From Craspedostauros australis (taxonomy: Eukaryota; Bacillariophyta; Bacillariophyceae; Mastogloiales; Achnanthaceae), in NCBI GenBank assembly GCA_026770025.1, contig JAMXDE010000015.1, positions 1,736,001 to 1,800,000 on the forward strand: a stretch of DNA of 64,000 nucleotides, in the 5' to 3' direction. The translations under genes were made by a program, and so were the position numbers. The notes beneath the pieces were generated by a model. The model was not told where the DNA came from, searched no databases, and was given only the letters and a program-made list of their open reading frames with translations. Below, in pieces: positions 8,962 through 19,829 of the stretch; within the stretch, counting starts at the first letter, position 1; each line of letters starts with the position of its first letter.

Positions 8962-11900
8962 ATCACGCAACTCGAGAGTCTACGATCGCGTCTCCACGAT
9001 GTCAAGTACGAGATCACGGACGAAGAAATGATCATGCAAATCCTCAGCACGGTGAGCGTGGAATACAAAACCCACGTCGTGAACTTCCAACACCAACTCA
9101 CGTTCAATCCAGAACTGGTTACCATCAACACGATCAGAGGAGTGCTCAGCACTGCATACGCCACGCACAGAGGAGGCAAAGCATACGTCGACGACTTCCA
9201 AGACAGTAACACGAAGAGCAACGACACCGGCTTCACAAGCACCGGTAACTTCAAGGGTACTTGCCACAACTGTGGCGTGTATGGCCATAGATCCGCCGAT
9301 TGCCCAGAACGCAAGAAATCGAACAACAAGAAAAACAACAACAACAACAACAAGATGAACGGAAAGCACAACAAGGGAAGCGGCTTCAAGGGCAAGTGCA
9401 ACTACTGCGGCATCTTCGGACACCGCGAGGCGGAGTGCCAAAAGAAGAAGTTCAACGAGAAGAAGGCCAACGAGCAGGCCAACACAGCAACGCAAGGACA
9501 CGACAAGAGCGGACACGAGATGGTACTCTCGGCAAAGGACATGCCGCTCTGCATGTTGGTGTCCGACGACTACATCGAAGACTCCTTCTTCGATAACTTC
9601 GAGTACGTCGGGAGTGACGACGAAGTGCAGGGTGATGAGATCATCCCAGAGTGGCTCAGCGAGGAGCCAATCATCCACGAGGTGGATCCAAGACGCGAAG
9701 TGAGCTACGAATGCTGCTTCAACGCGCACGATCTGATCGGTTCATACGGCGACGAAGCTGAGATGGACGAAGAGGCCAACGATAGCGACATCGAAGAGGC
9801 CATGAGCGATGACGACGACGACGCCAACGAGGACGGCGGAGATGAAGACGACGAGGCGAACCGCGGCGCGGCGCCGCCTCCTCCAGCGGCGGGGAACAAC
9901 AGATCGGGCATCTTCGACGAAGATGACAGCGACGAATCCGAAGACGGCAATCATCCAGACGACAGCTTTAATCCGAACGAGCGCGTCGTCTATCCAAGAG
10001 ACATCGACTTCCCACCGATTGAGAATCCCAACCAGTCCAATTACCTTCACCGTCATGACACCGTCCCATATGCAACAGCAACAGCATTGGTAATCCAGAA
10101 GCAACTTATCTTCGATGCCGTAATGGAAGCAGGAACAAACCTCTTCCCAGGGCATGTACAAGGAGTGCTCAGACCGATATGGGTGAACATGATGGGATCG
10201 ATCCTATCCGAGAACTTCAGATCGATCGAAGAGATTCTCGCCAATTCGGTTGTGATCAATCGCATACTGGAAGCAGCCGAGACAGAGACGATCCCAGAGA
10301 CGGATCTTCATTACATCCTTGGAGGATGTATGCGGGTACTCTTACGCGAACGACCACGCGTCCACCCGTACGATCCAGCCACAGGATCACATCGAAACAG
10401 CACCATTCCATCAGACTATGCGCAACTACCCGACGACATGGATGACGGAGACCATCATCATCCATACAACGAAGATGGAGTCCACGAAGACGACGACGAC
10501 GGCAGCTTCAACGACGAGATAGCTGCGGCAGCCGTGGAGCAGCTCCACGAGCTCAGTACCAGATACAAAGACAAGGTCAACAAGGACACCTGGCTCGCCG
10601 ACAGTGGAGCTTCGTGTCACATCGTCAATTCAGACGCCGCTCTCTTCAACGTGCGGCACATCAAGTCATTCGTCCAAGTGGGAGACAGCACAAAGCTGGA
10701 CTCTCCCAAGATGGGATCTATTCGCTTGAAAGTCAAGCAACGAGACAACACTGGCCACATCATCCGGCTCGATGACGTGAAGTACACACCGAAAATGGCG
10801 GTGAACCTTTTCTCCACGAACAAGGCTCTGTACAACGGTTACCAACTTGGTAGCAACGGCATTCTGATGGACATCATCAACGGATCCGGAATGAAGATCG
10901 TGTTCGATCGAGTCTTCCCCACATCCAACGGATTCATCACGGGAGTGCAGATGCACCCCATCATGCCAACATACGACGACAAGGCTTGCACAGCCATCGT
11001 CAAGAATCCATCCAAGGAGATCAGCGCGGTGAACCTGCACCGAATGCTCGGGCACGCGCCGCTCGAGACCATGAAGCGGACAGCCGCTCAGTACGGATGG
11101 AAAATCATCGGCAAGACACCGGTGTGTCGCGACTGCGCGGTTGCGAACGCAAGAGTGAAGAACATCCCGAAGGCAACCATTCCAAGAGCGACTCGCCGCG
11201 GCGAACGGCTCTTCATTGATATTAGTTACACTAAACACATAAGCTTCGGAGATAAACGCTACTGGACCCTGATCGTTGACGACTGCACGGATCACTGCTG
11301 GAGTTTCTTTCTCAAGAACAAAAGTGATCAACCAGGATACATCAAACGATTCGTCCAGACGATCAAGTCACAGACTGGTGACCAACAGATCATCTTCCGA
11401 GGTGACAACAGCGGAGAGAACAAATCCACGGAGGATGTTCTCATCGATGCAGGACTCAACGTGAAATTCGAATACACGGCATCAAACACGCCGCAACAGA
11501 ACGGCAGAGTGGAACGCAAGTTCGCGTACCTCTACACCAAGATCCGCTCCATGCTCAACGGAGCACAGCTCGACGAAGAGTATAGGCATGGCCTGTGGGC
11601 AGCAGCTGCTAGCACTGCCACCGCCATCGCCAACATCACCGTAGCGAAGAACCAGAAGGAGTCACCACATCGACAATTCTTCAGCAACGATCCACCATAT
11701 GCGGATGCACTCCGCACGTTTGGAGAGGTGGGTGTTGTGAAGACTACCTACGGCGGGATTACTGCCAAGCTCAAGAACAGAGGAGAAGAGATGGTGTTCA
11801 TCGGATATGCACACCAACATGCATCAGGGGTCTACAACATGTACAGACCATCGACCAAGTCACTCATCTGTTCACGGGACATCAAGTGGCTCAACCAATC

Positions 11901-14268
11901 ATACGGACAGTTCCGTGGCTGGACACCAGCACCGAACATATCCAACGAGACAGGAACAACGGACGCAGACGGCTTCACAACCCTCGGACGGAAGGGAGCA
12001 ACGCCAAGGACGGCAACGCGTCAAGCATCGAAAGCAAGGAGAGTATCCTTTGCTGACAGTAACATGTACTATATCCTATCAGACAGCGATGATGAGGATA
12101 ATGAGGACGACGGAGTAGCAACTCCATCTGTCCGTAACGACGAGGAAGATCGGAGCGAATCCAATCACGAGAATGACGAGATCATACCATCCGGCGACGA
12201 AACCGACGATGACACAGGCGTTACTCCTCCGAACACACCAGCGAGGTCTACACATGGCACACCATCCAGACCTCCACCGAACAAGCCAAGCAAGCGTGAC
12301 ATAGCTAGAAAGGAGAGGATCCGACGTCACGAAGCACGAGGCAGGAAGGGAGAAGTTAATCCCAAGCCAACTACAGGGAAGAGTATTTCCAGAGCTCTGC
12401 GCGAGCTCGCAGACTTCAACAAACGAGGTCGAAAGGAAGAAGGCTATGAGAGCAATCCATCATCCAATGAGGCGAGTGACGAACTCAGCGACGAGATGAT
12501 CGACGATTCCAACAACGAAACTACAGATGACGAAGAAATCGAAAACGAAGATGAAGAGGTCGAGATCACTCACCATAGCACAACTGGATTATACGGGATG
12601 AATGCAATCATCACCGAGAGACCAGCGATCGACATCGGATTGTCGATGCAGGACGAGAACAAGGAACCAGAGAAGCACATCGAACCTACAACGTTCAACG
12701 GAGCCTTCAATCACCTAGATCCTATCCATCGGAAGGGATATCGAGCAGCCATCAAGAAGGAGTTCGACTCCATGGATACACGCAAAGTGTACAGCAAGAT
12801 CAAACGAAACGCCATCCCACGCGGCCGTAGATGCTGCAAGTGCAAATGGGTCTTCAAGCTGAAGCGTGACGGCACACATCGAGCACGGCTCGTTGCATGT
12901 GGCTATTCACAAGTCGCAGGAGTAGACTTCCAAGAGCATTACTCACCCGTCATCCATGACGTGACCTATCGGGTCATGATGGTGATCATGCTAATCAAGA
13001 AGATGGACTGCGCACTCGTCGATGTCGTAACGGCATTCCTACACGGAGACCTTGACGAGGAGATCTACATGAACTGTCCCAACGGGATGGATCATCAACC
13101 AGACGAAGCCCTGACCCTACACAAGCCAATCTACGGACTTGTACAGAGCGCCAGGCAATGGTTCAAGATGTTGGTATCGACCCTCAAGAATATCAACTTC
13201 GAACAGAGCGCAGCAGACCCGTGCCTGTTCTACAGGAAGACGAACGAAGGAAGCATGATCGTGGCCATCTACGTGGACGATTGCTTCTGTTGTGGAGACT
13301 CCAAGGCACTGGAAACATTCCTGAAGGACATCCAAGGCAGCAAATTCAAGGTGACAATCGAGCGCGGACTCGGAGACTACCTCAGCTGTAACATCGAACT
13401 GAACCATGACAAGACTAGAGCGACATTGCGTCAGCCACATCTCATCCGACACCTCATCGAAGAGTTCGGAACCAAGGTTGAGAAGATGCAACGCTATGGG
13501 ACACCGGGAACCCCGGGCCAAATCATCGTACGACCATCCGAAGATAATGGACTACAGAAGGTCGGACCGGAAGAACATGCCGAATACCGCCGAGGCGTCG
13601 GTATGCTACTCTTCCTCATCAAGCACTCGCGACCAGATATCGCGAACCCTGTGAGGGAACTCTCCAAGGTATTGATTGGGCCCACCAAGGCCGCAATGAA
13701 GGAGATGTATCGGATCATCAAGTATGTGATCGATACAAAGGACTATGGATTGAAGATCCATCCAGCACGTCCAGACGACGACGGCTGGGACATGGAGCTC
13801 TTCTGCGACAGCGAATATGCAGGAGACAAGAACACAAGAATCAGCGTAGGGGGATTCATCCTATATCTGTGCAAGGTACCAATCCTTTGGCGATCCAAGG
13901 CACAAAAAGCCGTCACACTCAGCTCATCCGAAGCAGAATACGTTGCCCTTTCCGAAGCGGCAAAGGAAATCTTCTTCGTTGTACAGCTACTCGAAAGTGT
14001 GGGCGTCCCAGTGAAGACACCGATCAAGGTCCGTGTGGACAACATCGGAGCGATCTTCATCGCCAAGAACCCATCAACATCCCAACGATCGCGGCACATC
14101 GACGTGCGCCATCACTACGTGAGGAACATGGTAATCAACAAAACCATCGAAATCATTTTCGTAAAATCCGAACAGAACACAAGTGACGGATTCACCAAGA
14201 ACATCAAGGCCGACTTACAACGCGAACATGAGAAGTCGTACCTTGACACATCGAGAACATTCGAATGA
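8962..14268 (+). CDS. Element 3 Gag(C-term)-protease-integrase-RT-RNase H
   Basis: 1768 codons plus stop, continuing the Gag of 7131-7991; the joined frame would be about 2055 residues. In order (joined numbering): Gag end; CCHC knuckles CHNCGVYGHRSADC (388-401) and CNYCGIFGHREAEC (433-446); an acidic linker; protease WLADSGASCHIV (near 834); HH-CC zinc domain; integrase core with D (about 1040), GDN (1102) and E in NGRVER (about 1138); an acidic linker; RT with KWVFKLKRDG, DVVTAFLHGDL and YVDD (1724-1727); RNase H with CDSEYAG, LSSSEAEYVAL and the RVDNIGA block. All catalytic motifs look intact. Only the DNA transposon keeps it from being one open frame. Confidence 0.95.
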   Translation: MTQLESLRSRLHDVKYEITDEEMIMQILSTVSVEYKTHVVNFQHQLTFNPELVTINTIRGVLSTAYATHRGGKAYVDDFQDSNTKSNDTGFTSTGNFKGTCHNCGVYGHRSADCPERKKSNNKKNNNNNNKMNGKHNKGSGFKGKCNYCGIFGHREAECQKKKFNEKKANEQANTATQGHDKSGHEMVLSAKDMPLCMLVSDDYIEDSFFDNFEYVGSDDEVQGDEIIPEWLSEEPIIHEVDPRREVSYECCFNAHDLIGSYGDEAEMDEEANDSDIEEAMSDDDDDANEDGGDEDDEANRGAAPPPPAAGNNRSGIFDEDDSDESEDGNHPDDSFNPNERVVYPRDIDFPPIENPNQSNYLHRHDTVPYATATALVIQKQLIFDAVMEAGTNLFPGHVQGVLRPIWVNMMGSILSENFRSIEEILANSVVINRILEAAETETIPETDLHYILGGCMRVLLRERPRVHPYDPATGSHRNSTIPSDYAQLPDDMDDGDHHHPYNEDGVHEDDDDGSFNDEIAAAAVEQLHELSTRYKDKVNKDTWLADSGASCHIVNSDAALFNVRHIKSFVQVGDSTKLDSPKMGSIRLKVKQRDNTGHIIRLDDVKYTPKMAVNLFSTNKALYNGYQLGSNGILMDIINGSGMKIVFDRVFPTSNGFITGVQMHPIMPTYDDKACTAIVKNPSKEISAVNLHRMLGHAPLETMKRTAAQYGWKIIGKTPVCRDCAVANARVKNIPKATIPRATRRGERLFIDISYTKHISFGDKRYWTLIVDDCTDHCWSFFLKNKSDQPGYIKRFVQTIKSQTGDQQIIFRGDNSGENKSTEDVLIDAGLNVKFEYTASNTPQQNGRVERKFAYLYTKIRSMLNGAQLDEEYRHGLWAAAASTATAIANITVAKNQKESPHRQFFSNDPPYADALRTFGEVGVVKTTYGGITAKLKNRGEEMVFIGYAHQHASGVYNMYRPSTKSLICSRDIKWLNQSYGQFRGWTPAPNISNETGTTDADGFTTLGRKGATPRTATRQASKARRVSFADSNMYYILSDSDDEDNEDDGVATPSVRNDEEDRSESNHENDEIIPSGDETDDDTGVTPPNTPARSTHGTPSRPPPNKPSKRDIARKERIRRHEARGRKGEVNPKPTTGKSISRALRELADFNKRGRKEEGYESNPSSNEASDELSDEMIDDSNNETTDDEEIENEDEEVEITHHSTTGLYGMNAIITERPAIDIGLSMQDENKEPEKHIEPTTFNGAFNHLDPIHRKGYRAAIKKEFDSMDTRKVYSKIKRNAIPRGRRCCKCKWVFKLKRDGTHRARLVACGYSQVAGVDFQEHYSPVIHDVTYRVMMVIMLIKKMDCALVDVVTAFLHGDLDEEIYMNCPNGMDHQPDEALTLHKPIYGLVQSARQWFKMLVSTLKNINFEQSAADPCLFYRKTNEGSMIVAIYVDDCFCCGDSKALETFLKDIQGSKFKVTIERGLGDYLSCNIELNHDKTRATLRQPHLIRHLIEEFGTKVEKMQRYGTPGTPGQIIVRPSEDNGLQKVGPEEHAEYRRGVGMLLFLIKHSRPDIANPVRELSKVLIGPTKAAMKEMYRIIKYVIDTKDYGLKIHPARPDDDGWDMELFCDSEYAGDKNTRISVGGFILYLCKVPILWRSKAQKAVTLSSSEAEYVALSEAAKEIFFVVQLLESVGVPVKTPIKVRVDNIGAIFIAKNPSTSQRSRHIDVRHHYVRNMVINKTIEIIFVKSEQNTSDGFTKNIKADLQREHEKSYLDTSRTFE

Positions 14269-14288
14269 CCGAATGCACACAGGAAGGG

Positions 14289-15083
14289 TGTCGAGATGTA
14301 CATGTGAGTATATGTCAAGATGTACGTGTATATGTGCATCGTTCACCCGCTATTCTCTCATATGCACTTGGACGGTATAACTACATTCGTGTCGATAGTA
14401 TACTGTGATTCGTCAGAATTACAGGGGAAATGGAACACACGAAAAGGGGCAAGATTTCTGGAGGAAATTTGCAAATAACGATTTCTGAGAGAATCAGAAG
14501 ATCGTCCGTCCATGCATCAATGGTACCAAGAGAATCTCGAGGTACTTCCCAACTAAACCTCAGATGACGATATCATCTGACAGACTACTGCATCACCAAT
14601 GGAACGTGACATCTGGAGAGCAGAAGGACACCTACTGACGTCGACAGGATGTCAACATGTCACCACGTCGACAGCTGTCTCCAAATCAGAACAGGAGGCG
14701 AAGATACGATGACCCATGAAGATCATGGATACTGAAGGTGAACTTCAAATGGTAAGTACTCATGGAGTAGAAGCCAGTACTGAATGAACGGAGTGTCGAA
14801 TGCGGAGCACGCATCAAACACGGAGTATCGTGTAGCACGAGCACACGATGGTGAGAGAGAGAGAGAGAGAGAATACAGAGAGGAGCGAGAGAGCATCTCG
14901 CGTACCGACTCATAGTCGGAGACTGAATCTACGAAACAGATTGAAGCGCCGAGAGCATCGGGCAAGAGAACGGCGTACACCGAGAGGATCGGAGTAGCCA
15001 AGTAATGAAATAGCAAACAGACGACTATCAACCACCACCATCTTCCACGATCGTAGGTTACCGTGAGCGGAACTTGCCAAACA
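14289..15083 (+). repeat. 3' LTR of element 3
   Basis: 795 bp; partner of 6257-7048. Preceded by a short purine run (AGGAAGG). The target duplication CAAGCG follows at 15084-15089, after which the element 2 gag frame resumes. Confidence 0.93.
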
Positions 15084-15089
15084 CAAGCG

Positions 15090-18000
15090 CAGCTCGAAGC
15101 GATCACGGTCGAGAACGCCCGCCTCACACAGGCGACGTTGGCGGCCGAAGCCGCTGCAGAAGCAGCGAACGCGGCTGTAGCCACTGCCCAAGCAGCAGCA
15201 ACAGCCACCACGACACCAAGCCGTCCCGGTCTCGGGCGTAGCCGATCAGTCGGCGCCACACGAGCTCGGACGGACCAGTCCTTCCTCGATGACAGCCTCT
15301 TCGACATGGAAACACCCATGCCCAAGAAGAGCAGAAAGTCAGACGAGGATAGTGAAGACGACGACGATGACCTCTCTGGGAAACCAACCGTTCCCATCAT
15401 GGGAGGTATCCTCAAGCAAGGACGCAACTGGGTACCCTGGACCGCAGGCGCACCAAACGCGTCGTGGACCGGCCTCCAAGACGAGTCACAGACCAGGTGG
15501 ACCAACTCTCAACAACAGAGAATTCTCCACAACGGTGCTGACTCCACCAACCAGTCCAAGCGAGAGCAAGGACTCTCCGACAAGTTCAAGAAGGGTGGCA
15601 ACATCCAGCAGTTCATCCGCTTGGTGCGTAACCACATGGCCAAAACTGGACTCCTCACCATGGCGTACATCGCTGACAGCAACGCAGAGTCAGGGATGAC
15701 TTGTGTTCTTGACTCTCCAGCCGCTTTCACTCTTGAAGACGCCACCAAGCACTTCAACGAGTACCATCTGAAGTGGGATCACTACGACGTCCAGAACAAC
15801 TGGACGGCCGCAGCATTCTTCCGCGACAGCCTTGACCCAAGTCTAGAAGATCAGCTCATGAACCGAATCGAGCCAAAGTTCCACGATAACTTCATCACCC
15901 TCTTCGTCGAGTTCATGAACAGCAACTCCGCCAACTCCTTGGACGAGCAAGACGCCCTCGCAGCCAAAATCCGCGAAGTCAACTGTAGACGTTTTCCAAA
16001 CGAGAACGTCGGTCTCATGGCGGTCCACCTCCGTGCCCTCTGCAAGCGCCTCGACGATGCTGGTCGCTTCGACCTCCGTCTCCTCCGAACGATCCTCGAT
16101 GCCTTCCTCCAAGCGGGAGGACAGATCCGGTCTGGTGAACAGTACCGACGTCCTCTCTATGTGATGAAGGATGACCTTGAGGAAATCCTCATGCGTCTCC
16201 CTGTCTTCACGTACGAGCACGCTCGCCCCCAGCTTGCCGCAAAAGACCTCACATGGATGGCTATTTGTAACAAGGCCGAGTCGTCGTACGAGAACGAAGT
16301 GCGCGGAAATCGCTGGCACGCCATCAGGCGTACCAAAGATAGCAACGTGCCCAGGTACTCGTACGCCAACAACGCCATTCAAAATCCAAGCGCCAACGTC
16401 CTCGAGCAACACAAGGGTTTCTCCAAGAACGACGGGAAGAGAAACAACTCCAAGAAGCCCAAGGAACGCGACGCCAAACGCAACGCCGGCCAGGGTTGGT
16501 CGTCCAAAGCTCCCAAGCCCGGTGAACCACAGCGCAAGCTTGTCAACGACAAGACGTTCATGTGGTGCGCCAAGTGCCGCCGCTGGCGTCTCTCGCACAA
16601 CACCGAGAGCCACCAGGACAACTTCAAGTTCAAGGCGAAGGCAAAGGGCAAGAACGTTCCCAAACAGGACAACCTCTCCATCGACATGGCTGCCTGGACA
16701 TGCTTCACAGCCGCCTCCAGCCAAGACGAAGACACCTGGTGGTCCCTCATCTGGAACCTCTTCACCTCCTTCAACTACTTCGGTAGCATCGTTGGAATGG
16801 TTCTCCTCTTCGCTTCACTCCAAGTCATCACCATCGGAGTAGAGTATGGGTGGTACATCGCAGCAGCTAATGCCTGGATGCTAATCGCCGTAACTCTACT
16901 CCTCCTTCACACGAACGTTCCACGAAGACCCGAATTAATCAACTCTACTGATTTAGCCTATAACAAGGCACGAATCAAGGAACGGTTCAAGCAAGTGCAC
17001 AAACGTCCCACACACTTCAATGGAGCTGTGAAACGCAGTCTCTACGACCTCGTGATGGAAAGCCTTGACCCAGATGGACCCAAACCAGTGAACGTGTCGA
17101 AGGTGAACTCCCCACGAACAAAACGTGTGTGGCGTCCCCAAGCTCGGACCAAAACTCGCAATCACAGATCAAAACGTCGTTACTGGAACCAGTCGAAAAC
17201 TTCCACTTATGGTAAAAACCAACCATTCACGACTGCAAAATTGCCCCGCCAGGAAGGTCGCACCTCATCCATCTCACGAAACCTTTGGAGCCTGTACCCA
17301 ACTCGCGGAATCGACTTGATGCATGATCGAAACCAAAAGCAACAATGTGACTATGACATGCCCGCACTACTCACTCTACAAGGTCTAGCCTCCTACTTCT
17401 CCAATCGCAATGCTTTCGCATCTCCAGCTAAAGCTGAGAGTTATCTCTCGCCCGATGCTCCATTCGAACTTGTATGGGACAGCGGAGCGTCAATCTCTGT
17501 GACAAATGACCTCAACGACTTCTGTTCTACTCCAAGTCCTCCACCAAGACCGACCTTTCTCAACGGATTCCTCAAGAAAATCCAAGTGAATGCGTTGGGA
17601 ACCGTCGAATGGTATGTCCTTGATGTAACTGGAAGCCCTCGCAAGTTGCGACTGCCTGCTTTCCATGTTCCCGAATCAAAGGTCAAGCTAATCAGCACTT
17701 CCAGTCTCCTTGAAGAGTATCAGGGCGAGACAATCGTATTCAACAAGTCCTCCTGCAAACTCAGCGGAATCCTGGGAAACGACGATCGCAATGCAATCGT
17801 AGCGAACTACAAGAAGTCCACAAGGCTGCCAACATCCGTCGGCTACAGCGCCGACAACATCCATGATGTACCAGCTGCACTAACATCCATCGTCTCTACC
17901 GTATCGGACCACAACGTGAATCTCACCCAACCGCAAAAGGAACTTCTTCGGTGGCACTATCGTCTCGGACACTTATCCTTCAGTCGAGTGAAGTTCCTGC

Positions 18001-19829
18001 TGCGTTCGGGTGCACTCACTGGGTCAGAATCGTCTAGAAAGATGCACACAGCTGCGGCAAAGGTCACGAGCCTTCCGCTCTGCGCCGCATGTCAATTCGG
18101 AAAGCTGCACCGTCGACCTTCACCAGGAATAACCCAACATGTCATTCGTGACAAACAAGGAGTTTTGCGCACCGACCACTTGTTCCCAGGACAACAAGTA
18201 TCAGTGGACCACTTCGTCGGTCGAACACCAGGACGCCTCTTCTCAGGACGAGGCAAAGGTGATCCAAACGAAATGTACAAAGGTGGCGCTATCTTCGTCG
18301 ATCACGCCTCTGGATACATTCATGTGGAACCAGTAGCAGCGCTAACCACGCACGCTACTCTCGAGGCCAAGGAACGGTTCGAACTGATGTGTCGAGATGT
18401 GGGAGTCCCCGTGCGATCCCATCTATCGGATAACGCAACCACCTTCACCTCGCCCGAATACTCCAAACACCTTGAGATATTCCATCAAGTCCATCGATTC
18501 GCAGGTGTCGGCGCACATCACCACAATGGAATCGCCGAGCGAAGCATTCGAACGATTGTCTCAATGGCCCGAACCATGATGATGCATCAAAGCATCCACT
18601 GGCCAACGATGTTTGACGCTCAACTGTGGCCAATGGCCGTCGTACACGCCGCGTACATCTACAATCGCGTGCCTAATCCTGCCACTGGCCTCACACCCTA
18701 CGATGTTCTGTCACGCATCCGTCTTCCCCTCAAGCAACTTCATAACCTGCACGTATGGGGCAGTCCAGTCTATGTCCTTAACAAAGCATTGGCCGACGGG
18801 CGCAAGATACCCCGATGGGAACCAAGAGGAGAGAGGTATGTGAACATGGGTCTCTCCACAAAGCATGCTTCAACCGTACCCCTGGTCCTATCACCACGGA
18901 CAGGTTCGATCACACCTCAGTTCCATGTTGTGTTCGACGACTGGTTCGCAACAATTGCTACCGACTTGAAGCAACTTCCAAGCTATCAATCGGAAGAATG
19001 GACTCGCATGTTCGGTGACACCACCTTCCAATATCCATTCGATGACGACGATGTGGAATCAATGGAGCAGGACGACATCTTCGCATCAGACACGCGAGAC
19101 CACAACCGGTTACAACGCAACGACGACAATACTCCACCACCGATAACTGAAACGCGAAACCAACGAACCATCCGTGAAGGAGCGCCACAGGTATTGGCGA
19201 AAGAGTCGCAACCAACGACACAACAGATCCCGTATCTCATAAGTGAAACTCTCGCCCCTCCGATGCCAGCTTCAGAGGGAGCCAACAAGCAAATGTCTTC
19301 GACAGAGGGAGCTCCCGATGAGTCCCCGGTACCTGACCCTACTATAGAGTCACCGGATCAGCGAACACTTCAACCGCAATTGAGTTCACCTCTCCGAGAG
19401 TCGCCAATTTCAGAACAGGCAACTCCATTACCACCTTTAACTCCAACGCCAATTGAGACTAAGTCCACGACAACAACCACGCCGAAGCCCGAGTCAACGC
19501 CATCAAGACCTCGAAGCACGAGAAGTCGCAAACAACCAAAGCGATTCACGTACGCGCGTTTGGGAGGCAAGGCAGCCTGGTTGGACGACGAGGACACCGA
19601 CGATTACTACTTCTGCCCCGCAGTAGCTACTTTGGAAGAAATTGAACAGGTCACAACACCCAGGGAATTGCACCCCGACTCGTCATCGATCATAACATTC
19701 TCACAAGCTGTCGTCGATTGCCTACATACAATCGAACCTCTCCAACGCGAAGGCAGCGACTCTCTCTCCATCGACCTACACCAATTCAAGGTGGACGCTC
19801 ACTACTTGTTGCGCAGACTTCGAGGTTGA
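15090..19829 (+). CDS. Element 2 Gag-protease-integrase (continuation after element 3)
   Basis: 1579 codons to TGA at 19827-19829; with the 15 codons at 6212-6256 the product is 1594 residues. It has an Ala-rich coiled coil, a Gag core (QFIRLVRNHMAKTGLL...WTAAAFFRDSL), and a Cys/His patch WCAKCRRW...HNTESH near residue 510. Two or three hydrophobic helices follow at about 565-622 (SLIWNLFTSFNYFGSIVGMVL; WMLIAVTLLLL). Then come protease WDSGASISVTND (about 811), the pre-integrase zinc domain (HYRLGHLS...CAACQFG), and the integrase core with DHF, SDN and E of NGIAER. The end is a Pro/Thr/Glu-rich linker. Membrane helices inside a copia polyprotein are odd. Confidence 0.92.
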   Translation, partial: QLEAITVENARLTQATLAAEAAAEAANAAVATAQAAATATTTPSRPGLGRSRSVGATRARTDQSFLDDSLFDMETPMPKKSRKSDEDSEDDDDDLSGKPTVPIMGGILKQGRNWVPWTAGAPNASWTGLQDESQTRWTNSQQQRILHNGADSTNQSKREQGLSDKFKKGGNIQQFIRLVRNHMAKTGLLTMAYIADSNAESGMTCVLDSPAAFTLEDATKHFNEYHLKWDHYDVQNNWTAAAFFRDSLDPSLEDQLMNRIEPKFHDNFITLFVEFMNSNSANSLDEQDALAAKIREVNCRRFPNENVGLMAVHLRALCKRLDDAGRFDLRLLRTILDAFLQAGGQIRSGEQYRRPLYVMKDDLEEILMRLPVFTYEHARPQLAAKDLTWMAICNKAESSYENEVRGNRWHAIRRTKDSNVPRYSYANNAIQNPSANVLEQHKGFSKNDGKRNNSKKPKERDAKRNAGQGWSSKAPKPGEPQRKLVNDKTFMWCAKCRRWRLSHNTESHQDNFKFKAKAKGKNVPKQDNLSIDMAAWTCFTAASSQDEDTWWSLIWNLFTSFNYFGSIVGMVLLFASLQVITIGVEYGWYIAAANAWMLIAVTLLLLHTNVPRRPELINSTDLAYNKARIKERFKQVHKRPTHFNGAVKRSLYDLVMESLDPDGPKPVNVSKVNSPRTKRVWRPQARTKTRNHRSKRRYWNQSKTSTYGKNQPFTTAKLPRQEGRTSSISRNLWSLYPTRGIDLMHDRNQKQQCDYDMPALLTLQGLASYFSNRNAFASPAKAESYLSPDAPFELVWDSGASISVTNDLNDFCSTPSPPPRPTFLNGFLKKIQVNALGTVEWYVLDVTGSPRKLRLPAFHVPESKVKLISTSSLLEEYQGETIVFNKSSCKLSGILGNDDRNAIVANYKKSTRLPTSVGYSADNIHDVPAALTSIVSTVSDHNVNLTQPQKELLRWHYRLGHLSFSRVKFLLRSGALTGSESSRKMHTAAAKVTSLPLCAACQFGKLHRRPSPGITQHVIRDKQGVLRTDHLFPGQQVSVDHFVGRTPGRLFSGRGKGDPNEMYKGGAIFVDHASGYIHVEPVAALTTHATLEAKERFELMCRDVGVPVRSHLSDNATTFTSPEYSKHLEIFHQVHRFAGVGAHHHNGIAERSIRTIVSMARTMMMHQSIHWPTMFDAQLWPMAVVHAAYIYNRVPNPATGLTPYDVLSRIRLPLKQLHNLHVWGSPVYVLNKALADGRKIPRWEPRGERYVNMGLSTKHASTVPLVLSPRTGSITPQFHVVFDDWFATIATDLKQLPSYQSEEWTRMFGDTTFQYPFDDDDVESMEQDDIFASDTRDHNRLQRNDDNTPPPITETRNQRTIREGAPQVLAKESQPTTQQIPYLISETLAPPMPASEGANKQMSSTEGAPDESPVPDPTIESPDQRTLQPQLSSPLRESPISEQATPLPPLTPTPIETKSTTTTTPKPESTPSRPRSTRSRKQPKRFTYARLGGKAAWLDDEDTDDYYFCPAVATLEEIEQVTTPRELHPDSSSIITFSQAVVDCLHTIEPLQREGSDSLSIDLHQFKVDAHYLLRRLRG

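Larger units (their letters stand above)
6257..15083 (+). mobile_element. Full-length copia retrotransposon, element 3, nested in element 2
   Basis: LTRs at 6257-7048 (792 bp) and 14289-15083 (795 bp) flank a single gag-protease-integrase-RT-RNase H frame. Ends are TGTCGAG...CCAACA. The target duplication is CAAGCG at 6251-6256 and 15084-15089; if the LTR ends one base later it is the 5-bp AAGCG. LTRs differ by about 4 substitutions, one GA-repeat length change and one A insertion. Gag is interrupted by a 966-bp TIR DNA element (7992-8957). Two CCHC knuckles and one continuous gag-pol frame distinguish it from element 2. Confidence 0.95.

Noticed and set aside
8980-9729. Long minus-strand frames opposite element 3 (also 9742-10161, 10666-11331)
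   Set aside because: Val/Leu-rich antisense of the gag-pol frame; no domain and no independent start context.
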